A DNA stretch of 51,418 nucleotides from Polaromonas sp. (GTDB lineage Bacteria > Pseudomonadota > Gammaproteobacteria > Burkholderiales > Burkholderiaceae_C): NCBI GenBank assembly GCA_021737975.1, contig JAIPCZ010000014.1, forward strand, positions 1-51,418, in the 5' to 3' direction. Both the position numbers and the translations under genes were made by a program. The notes below the pieces were generated by a model. The model was not told the DNA's origin, ran no database searches, and saw nothing but the letters and a program-made list of their open reading frames with translations. Positions 45,875 through 51,418 of this stretch are shown here, one piece after another. Every line of letters begins with the position of its first letter. Within the stretch, counting starts at the first letter, position 1.

Positions 45875-47449
45875 TCACGCCTCCGCACTGCGGCCCTTCA
45901 TGGCAAAGATGCCTTGCGGACGTTTCTGGATAAAGATGATGATGAACACCAGCACGGCAATCTTGGCCAGCACCGCGCCCGCCCAGCCCTCCAGAAATTT
46001 GTTCAACACACCGAGGCCCAGCGCGGCATACACGGTACCGGCCAGTTGACCAACACCGCCCAGCACGACCACCATGAAGGCATCGACGATGTAGCCCTGG
46101 CCCAGGTCCGGCCCGACGTTGCCGACTTGGCTCAGGGCACAGCCCGCCAGCCCGGCAATGCCCGAACCCAGCGCGAACGCATAGGTGTCGATGCGAGCCG
46201 TGTTGACGCCCATACAAGACGCGATGGGCCGGTTTTGCGTGACGCCGCGCACAAACAGGCCCAAGCGGGTCTTGCCAATCAGCCAGGCCACGGCACCCAG
46301 CACAAAGAGGGCAAACCCGATGATGACCAACCGGTTGAACGGCAGCGACAAATTGCCCAGCACCTGCACGCCGCCGCTCATCCACGCCGGGTTTTCCACG
46401 CCCACGTTTTGCGCACCAAAAATCGTGCGCACCAGTTGCATCAGCATCAGGCTGATGCCCCAGGTGGCCAGCAGCGTCTCCAGCGGGCGGCCGTACAAAA
46501 AGCGGATCACGCTGCGCTCCAGCAACACACCCATCAAGGCTGAGGCCATAAAGGCCACCGGCACAGCTGCCAGCAAGTACCAATCAAAGGCGCCGGGCAG
46601 ATAGCGCTGGAACAGGCCCTGCACCACATAGGTGGCGTAGGCGCCAATCATCATCAGCTCACCGTGCGCCATGTTGATGACACCCATCAGGCCATAGGTG
46701 ATGGCCAGGCCCAGCGCCACCAGCAACAGGATGCTGCCGAGGCTGATACCGCTGAATATGGCGCCCAGCTTGTCACCCCAGGCCAGCCGGGACTCCACCT
46801 CGCGCAGCGCCTTGCCCAGGGCCGCTTTGACCGCGCCGTCCGCCTCGGTTTGTAGGTGCGCCAGCAGGATCGTCTTGGTGCCGGACTGGTTGCTGGAGCC
46901 CAGCAGCGCGGCCGCTTCCAGGCGCTGCGTCTTGTCGGTGCTGCCCAGCAGCGCGGCGGCGCGCACCAGCGCCAGTTGGTCCTTGATTTTGGGGTTTTGC
47001 TCGGCTTTCAAGGCTTGCTCGATCAGCGCCAGCTTGCTCGGGTCGGCATCACTCTGCATCTGCTGCACCGCCGCCATGCGCACCTTGTCATCTTTGGAAA
47101 ACAGCTTGAGCGCGGCCAGGGCCGAGTCAATTTCGCCGCGCATGCGGTTGTTGTTGATCACGTCTTCTGCATCGTCGGGCAGGGCGAATTCAGCACCCGT
47201 TGCCGGATCGACGCCCTTGTCGTCCTTGACCATGATGGCCTTGCCTCGCACCAACTTGACTGCGTCGTCGGCCAGCGCCTGCAAAAACACCGCGGTGCCG
47301 ACGTCAGCCTGGGCCACGGCCTTGTTCAGTGCGTCGATACGGGCGTCAGTCTCGCCGCTACTGATGGCGTTGGCGTCGTCCACGCTGATCGCATGGGCGC
47401 TGGCGGCGAACGACAAAATGGCAATAAGGATTGATTTTGATAACAACAT
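45875..47449 (-). CDS. urtB: Urea ABC transporter permease UrtB
   Basis: 524 residues. A signal-like N-terminus (MLLSKSILIAILSFAASAHA) and a helical, HEAT-like periplasmic region of about 200 residues precede the LivH-like membrane domain (from about 235; GVINMAHGELMMIGAYATYV). This long form is normal for proteobacterial UrtB. The ATG at 47449 matches the signal peptide. A stem-loop and a palindromic repeat sit just ahead of it. Confidence 0.95.
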   Translation of the reverse strand: MLLSKSILIAILSFAASAHAISVDDANAISSGETDARIDALNKAVAQADVGTAVFLQALADDAVKLVRGKAIMVKDDKGVDPATGAEFALPDDAEDVINNNRMRGEIDSALAALKLFSKDDKVRMAAVQQMQSDADPSKLALIEQALKAEQNPKIKDQLALVRAAALLGSTDKTQRLEAAALLGSSNQSGTKTILLAHLQTEADGAVKAALGKALREVESRLAWGDKLGAIFSGISLGSILLLVALGLAITYGLMGVINMAHGELMMIGAYATYVVQGLFQRYLPGAFDWYLLAAVPVAFMASALMGVLLERSVIRFLYGRPLETLLATWGISLMLMQLVRTIFGAQNVGVENPAWMSGGVQVLGNLSLPFNRLVIIGFALFVLGAVAWLIGKTRLGLFVRGVTQNRPIASCMGVNTARIDTYAFALGSGIAGLAGCALSQVGNVGPDLGQGYIVDAFMVVVLGGVGQLAGTVYAALGLGVLNKFLEGWAGAVLAKIAVLVFIIIFIQKRPQGIFAMKGRSAEA

Positions 47450-47464
47450 AGGGGACCCTGTAGG

Positions 47465-47487
47465 GTGGGCACGTTGACAGTGCCCAC
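47465..47487 (-). other. Stem-loop before urtB
   Basis: GTGGGCAC and GTGCCCAC, a perfect 8-bp stem with a seven-base loop, ending 15 bases before the urtB start in the urtA-urtB gap. It may lower urtB expression relative to urtA or stabilise the urtA message, a common pattern for binding-protein genes. No T-tract follows. Confidence 0.6.
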
Positions 47488-47509
47488 ACTGCAATTTCCT
47501 TTGGAAAAC

Positions 47510-47590
47510 CGTCATTGCGAGGTCCGTCAGCGCCGTGGCAATACATGTAGCCAGGGAGTCATGGATTGCCGCGCTTCGCTCGCAATGACG
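47510..47590. repeat. Palindromic repeat element in the urtA-urtB gap
   Basis: CGTCATTGCGAG at one end and its complement CTCGCAATGACG at the other, with internal GGCAATNCATG matching in inverted orientation, give an 81-bp imperfect palindrome. CGTCATTGCGAG-type repeats occur as dispersed elements in several bacteria. It reaches to within 9 bp of the urtA stop. No coding content. Confidence 0.7.
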
Positions 47591-47598
47591 TCAGTGCC

Positions 47599-48873
47599 TT
47601 ACTTCTTTGCCGGCTCGTCAGGCTTGGAGGCATTGCCCTCGATGTACGGGCTCCATGGCTTGGCTTTCACCGGGCCGGGGGTCTTCCAGACCACGTTGAA
47701 CTGACCGTCGGCCTTGATCTCGCCAATAAACACCGACTTGTGCAGGTGGTGGTTCTTTTCATCCATCTTGCTCACAATGCCGCTCGGCGCCTTGAAGGTC
47801 TGGCCGGCCATGGCGGCAATCACCTTGTCGACATCGGTGGTCTTGGCTTTTTCAACGGCTTGTTTCCACATGTTGATGCCGATGTAAGTGGCTTCCATCG
47901 GGTCGTTGGTCAAAGGCTTGTCCTTGTGACCGGCGATGTTCTTGGCCTTGGCATAGGCGGCCCACTTCTTGATGAACTCGGTGTTGGTCGGATTCTTGAT
48001 CGACTGGAAGTAGTTCCAGGCCGCCAGATGGCCCACCAGCGGCTTGGTATCAACACCGCGCAGCTCTTCTTCACCCACGCTGAACGCGACCACAGGTACG
48101 TCCTTGGCCTTCAGGCCGGCGTTGCCAAGTTCCTTGTAGAACGGCACGTTGGAGTCGCCGTTGATGGTGGACACCACGGCGGTCTTGCCCCCGGCAGAAA
48201 ACTTCTTGATGTCAGCCACGATGGTCTGGTAGTCGGAGTGGCCGAACGGGGTGTACTTCTCGTCGATGTCGGTGTCTTTCACGCCCTTGGATTTCAGGTA
48301 GGCGCGCAGGATTTTGTTGGTGGTGCGGGGGTAAACATAGTCGGTACCCAGCAACACCCAGCGCTTGGCCGCGCCGCCGTCCTTGCTCATCAAATAATCC
48401 ACCGCGGGAATGGCTTGCTGGTTGGGGGCGGCACCGGTGTAGAACACGTTCTTGCTTAACTCTTCACCCTCGTACTGCACCGGGTAGAACAGCAGGCCGT
48501 TCATTTCTTCGACCACGGGCAAAACCGACTTGCGCGACACGCTGGTCCAGCAGCCAAAAATCACATCGACCTTGTCCTGACCCAGCAGTTGCTTGGTCTT
48601 TTCGGCAAACAGCGGCCAGTTGGAGGCCGGGTCAACCACCACGGGCTCGAGCTTCTTGCCGAGCAAACCGCCCTTGGCATTGATCTCGTCAATGGCCATC
48701 AGCACGGTGTCCTTCAACACGGTTTCCGAAATGGCCATGGTGCCGGACAGGCTGTGCAGGATGCCGACCTTGATGGTGTCGGCAGCGAGCGCTGGCAGCG
48801 CCGTCAGGGTGGTGAGCGCGACGGCGGCGGTAAGCGCCTTGAGCGTAAAACGACGTGAATTCAAAGATTGCAT
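47599..48873 (-). CDS. urtA: Urea ABC transporter substrate-binding protein UrtA
   Basis: 424 residues. Signal peptide cleaved after about residue 30 (ALPALAA) and a type I periplasmic binding fold starting DTIKVGILHSLSGTMAISE, with VDVIFGCWTSVSRKSVLPV. It captures urea for UrtBCDE. GGAGTAGCCC precedes the ATG. First gene of the operon; a palindrome lies 112 bases upstream. With ureD and the purine genes it points to use of urea nitrogen. Confidence 0.97.
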   Translation of the reverse strand: MQSLNSRRFTLKALTAAVALTTLTALPALAADTIKVGILHSLSGTMAISETVLKDTVLMAIDEINAKGGLLGKKLEPVVVDPASNWPLFAEKTKQLLGQDKVDVIFGCWTSVSRKSVLPVVEEMNGLLFYPVQYEGEELSKNVFYTGAAPNQQAIPAVDYLMSKDGGAAKRWVLLGTDYVYPRTTNKILRAYLKSKGVKDTDIDEKYTPFGHSDYQTIVADIKKFSAGGKTAVVSTINGDSNVPFYKELGNAGLKAKDVPVVAFSVGEEELRGVDTKPLVGHLAAWNYFQSIKNPTNTEFIKKWAAYAKAKNIAGHKDKPLTNDPMEATYIGINMWKQAVEKAKTTDVDKVIAAMAGQTFKAPSGIVSKMDEKNHHLHKSVFIGEIKADGQFNVVWKTPGPVKAKPWSPYIEGNASKPDEPAKK

Positions 48874-48984
48874 GGGCTACTCCAAAGTTGATGAAACCGT
48901 TGTCGCCGGGCTTGGGCCTGATGCGGGACTCAGGCTATTGCTCAGCGATGGTTAGACTTTAGGGAAGCGCGGGCCTTTGGGAAA

Positions 48985-49000
48985 TACGCCGAGTGGCGTA
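48985..49000. promoter_or_regulatory. Palindrome upstream of urtA
   Basis: TACGCC-GAGT-GGCGTA, perfect 6-bp arms, 112 bases before the urtA ATG and 20 bases from the ABC ATPase stop. Possible binding site for a response regulator or other dimer. No sigma-54 motif is seen in this interval, so urt seems to be controlled differently from the ureD operon. Confidence 0.5.
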
Positions 49001-49019
49001 GGGGACGGGGCGCGGTGAC

Positions 49020-49667
49020 TCACCCGCCCAGGTCGATCGTTTGATTTGGCGGCACCTGGCCTGGCGCCTCGTGATGGGCCAGCACAAAGGCCCGGCCGGG
49101 GTGAACTGCCGCGTCGTCCAGCAGTTCCATGACAAAGGCAATCGCGCTTTGATCAAGCGCGGCAAACGGCTCATCGAGCAAGGTCACGGCGGCGCCGCTG
49201 GCAAAGGCGGCCGCCAGCCAGACCTTGCGCCGGGTGCCGGTGGACAGCATGTGCATGGACTTGTCCAGATGGGGGACCAGCGACAGGCACTCCAGCAAGT
49301 CAGGCAAAACAAGGGAATCAAATCTGGCGAAACGGGCGGTCAGCGACTTGAAATAGTCTTTTGGCGTGATCTGGTCAAACGCAGTGCTGCGCACATCGAC
49401 CCAAAACACCTGCTGCTGGTACAGACCGGGGGCATCCTGCAAGCGCACGCCATTGGCCCGCACGACACCCGCATGGGCGCGCAGGTCGCCGGCCAGCAGG
49501 CGCAGCAGCGTGGTTTTGCCACTGCCGTCACCGCCGCGCAGCAGCGTCAATCCGCAGAAGATCCGGGCCGACCAGTTGGCAAACAAGGCGGGCTGCCGCG
49601 GGTAGTGAAACGACAAGCCGTCAACAAGCAAAGCCGCGCGCGCCAAAGGGTGGGATTGTGTTGCCAT
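49020..49667 (-). CDS. Orphan ABC transporter ATP-binding protein
   Basis: 215 residues. The Walker A is GGDGSGKTT, the signature LSTGTRRKVW departs from LSGGQ, and Walker B is VTLLDEPFAALD. The variant signature (S-T-G-T-R-R-K) occurs in ATPases of ABC-2 type exporters. No permease or binding protein lies beside it, so substrate and direction are unknown. It reads toward urtA on the same strand. Confidence 0.85.
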   Translation of the reverse strand: MATQSHPLARAALLVDGLSFHYPRQPALFANWSARIFCGLTLLRGGDGSGKTTLLRLLAGDLRAHAGVVRANGVRLQDAPGLYQQQVFWVDVRSTAFDQITPKDYFKSLTARFARFDSLVLPDLLECLSLVPHLDKSMHMLSTGTRRKVWLAAAFASGAAVTLLDEPFAALDQSAIAFVMELLDDAAVHPGRAFVLAHHEAPGQVPPNQTIDLGG

Positions 49668-49708
49668 GAAGCGATTTTGACACCCGGCCGGCCAAGGGAA
49701 AACATGCG

Positions 49709-49736
49709 TTGGAAAATCGCTTTTTCAAAATACAAT
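49709..49736 (+). promoter_or_regulatory. Sigma-70-like promoter for the terminal sensor
   Basis: TTGGAA (49709-49714) and TACAAT (49731-49736) with a 16-base spacer, about 78 bases before the ATG at 49814. A usable but not optimal housekeeping promoter. Confidence 0.5.
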
Positions 49737-49813
49737 CCCTGTTCGTGGCGCCTACTCAGCGCATCAGCGGCCCCAGGGATCTTGCATAAGAAGATTTGTC
49801 ATCACTGGTCACC

Positions 49814-51418
49814 ATGAAGCCAAAACCTTCCGCATGGCTTTCGCTCAAAACTCGTGCGACCGTCTTCACGCTTGCAGTTTTCGTGCTTGGCATCGGTTCG
49901 CTGTCGCTCTACATCAGCCGAGCGCTGCAAACCGATATGGAGCGCTTGCTGGGCGAACAGCAGCTCTCAGTGGCCTCGACCGTCGCCAAAGAGATCAATG
50001 ACAGCGTGGCCACCCGCACGCGGGCGCTGGAAACCGTTGCCAACGAAATGAACGCGGCCCTGGTCGGCGACCCCGCCGCGCTGCAAACCCGCCTTGAACA
50101 GCGCCCGCTGCTCCAAGTCTTGTTCAACTTCGGGGTTTTTGTGACCGATCTGAATGGCACGGTCATCGCTGACGCGCCGCGCTCGACGCAGCGGCTGGGT
50201 CTCAATTACATGGACCGGGATTTTATTGCCGCCACCCTGAAAGATGCCAAATCCGCCATCGGCCGGCCCGTCATGGGCAAAGCCGCGCAGGCCCCCGTTT
50301 TCGGAATGAGCGCGCCTGTGCGCGGCGCGCAGGGTCAGGTGGTCGGCGCGATCGTCGGGGCGACCTACCTGGGCGACCCGAACTTTCTGGACAACCTGAT
50401 GCGCAGCCCTTACGGCCAGACCGGCGGCTATTTGCTGGTGGCGCCGCAATCCCGGCAAATCATCACCGCCACCGACAAAAAGCGCATTATGGAAAGGCTC
50501 CCCGCGGCGGGTGTCCACCACTTTGTGGACCGCAACATCGCCGGTTACGAGGGCTACTCGGTTTTGGTCAATGCCTTGGGTGAGGAGCAATTGGCCTCGG
50601 TAAAAAAGATTCCCGCGGCGGGCTGGTACATCTTGCTCGGCACACCCACGACCGAGGCTTTTGGGCCCCTGCGCGCATTGCAGCAGCGCGTGATCTGGCT
50701 CACCGCGTTGCTGATCCTGTTGACCGGCGCGCTGACCTGGTGGGTTTTGAAGCGCCAACTCGCGCCCTTGGTGGCCACTGCCGACGCCATGACTCATCTG
50801 GCGGAATCCAAGCAGCTTGGCCAGCCCCTGCCGGTCACACGGCAAGACGAGATCGGACAATTGGGGCATGCCTACAACGGCATTCTTCAGACATGGATGC
50901 AGCGCGAGGCGGCGCTGACCAAAACCACCGAGCTGCTTGAATACACCGGCAGAATGGCCAAAGTCGGCGGTTGGGAACTGACCCTCGAGCCCATGAGTCT
51001 TTCATGGACGAAGGAAACCTTCAGCATTGCCGAGATCGACCCCCCATTGGAGCCAACGCTCGAGCAAAGCATCAATCTCTACGCGCCCGAGGCACGGTCA
51101 ACCATCGCTGCCGCGGTGCAGGCCGCCATCGACAGGGGCACAGCCTACGACCTTGAGCTGCCGATCATCACGGCCAGGGGCCGGCGCCTGTGGGTGCAAA
51201 CCCAGGGTTTTGCCGAAATGCAAAACGGCAAGGCGGTTCGCTTGTTTGGCACCTTTCAGGACATCACTGCGCGCAGGCGCGCTGCTGACGAACTGGCCCA
51301 TAAGACCGCCTTTTTTGAAGCCATTTTCAAAAGCATCCCTGACGCCATCGCCACGACCGACGTCAAGCGCGAAGTGGTCGCCATCAACCCGGCCTTCACA
51401 TCCATACTGGGTTATGGC
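49814..51418 (+). CDS. dCache/HAMP/PAS membrane sensor (partial, runs off right edge)
   Basis: 535 residues so far, open to the window end. Transmembrane helix at about 13-33, a periplasmic dCache-like sensor of about 255 residues (VFVTDLNGTVIADAP, GYLLVAPQSRQIIT), second helix at about 293-312, HAMP at about 313-366, a PAS domain (about 375-490, ending in LFGTFQDITARRRAADE) and the start of a second PAS (from about 500, EAIFKSIPDAIATTD). The output domain is beyond the edge: a GGDEF, GGDEF-EAL or histidine kinase module would all fit. Confidence 0.9.
   Translation, partial: MKPKPSAWLSLKTRATVFTLAVFVLGIGSLSLYISRALQTDMERLLGEQQLSVASTVAKEINDSVATRTRALETVANEMNAALVGDPAALQTRLEQRPLLQVLFNFGVFVTDLNGTVIADAPRSTQRLGLNYMDRDFIAATLKDAKSAIGRPVMGKAAQAPVFGMSAPVRGAQGQVVGAIVGATYLGDPNFLDNLMRSPYGQTGGYLLVAPQSRQIITATDKKRIMERLPAAGVHHFVDRNIAGYEGYSVLVNALGEEQLASVKKIPAAGWYILLGTPTTEAFGPLRALQQRVIWLTALLILLTGALTWWVLKRQLAPLVATADAMTHLAESKQLGQPLPVTRQDEIGQLGHAYNGILQTWMQREAALTKTTELLEYTGRMAKVGGWELTLEPMSLSWTKETFSIAEIDPPLEPTLEQSINLYAPEARSTIAAAVQAAIDRGTAYDLELPIITARGRRLWVQTQGFAEMQNGKAVRLFGTFQDITARRRAADELAHKTAFFEAIFKSIPDAIATTDVKREVVAINPAFTSILGYG

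Noticed and set aside
47510..47590. The palindromic repeat as part of a CRISPR array
   Set aside because: There is only one copy and no regularly spaced units.

Overview
The window looks like a chromosomal segment of a GC-rich betaproteobacterium, most likely Burkholderiales / Comamonadaceae (Rhodoferax- or Polaromonas-like). That placement is inferred from family affinities recognised by eye (GlnE, a DUF3717+DUF1289 protein, a UraD-AllC fusion, a standalone RfaE2, pgpA next to pncC, a proteobacterial-type UrtABCDE), not from a database search. Coding density is very high: no gene-free stretch exceeds about 180 bases. I see no rRNA, tRNA, CRISPR array, insertion sequence or prophage.

Bases 1-23,900 are mainly housekeeping: a YhdP/AsmA-like protein (cut by the left edge) divergent from glnE; a haem-binding cytochrome c'-like lipoprotein; rfaE2; a glutathione transferase; purB; yaeQ; a FabG-like reductase; a BepA-like M48 protease; the compact run moaC - gspC-like - apaG - thiL - pgpA; an OB-fold exported protein, pncC and a translationally coupled two-component system followed by an ArgO-type exporter; then a YecA/SEC-C protein, a CAP-like lipoprotein, an NAD(P)-binding epimerase, a 2Fe-2S reductase and an OmpA-type lipoprotein.

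Bases 23,900-36,300 form a purine (urate/ureide) catabolic region. On the minus strand run xdhC and puuD, then a PhnD-like binding protein coupled to a PAS histidine kinase. After a TonB-like lipoprotein come uraH (minus) and a GntR/FCD regulator, which diverge around a perfect 16-bp palindrome. Downstream of the regulator lie puuE, a uraD-allC fusion, an M20 hydrolase and a nucleobase permease. Two more copies of the palindrome core precede the permease, which suggests one local regulon. Encoded steps are urate to 5-hydroxyisourate (PuuD), to OHCU (UraH), to allantoin (UraD), to allantoate (PuuE), to ureidoglycine (AllC). The xdhAB genes and a recognised ureidoglycolate-processing enzyme are not in the window.

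Bases 36,300-49,700 carry maeB and then urea/nitrogen genes: an NMT1-type ABC importer and ureD on the plus strand behind a textbook sigma-54 promoter, a vapBC toxin-antitoxin pair, and the convergent urea importer urtABCDE on the minus strand. The urease structural genes are absent, so ureD looks separated from them. The purine, urea and nitrogen-control genes fit one theme: release of ammonium from purines and urea.

The right edge holds an orphan ABC ATPase and a membrane sensor with PAS domains that runs out of the window. The observations most worth following are the sigma-54 promoter with an NtrC-like site embedded in the maeB terminator, the three shared TGTATACA operators, the M20 enzyme lacking two usual metal ligands, and the response-regulator-less PhnD-like/kinase pair behind puuD.
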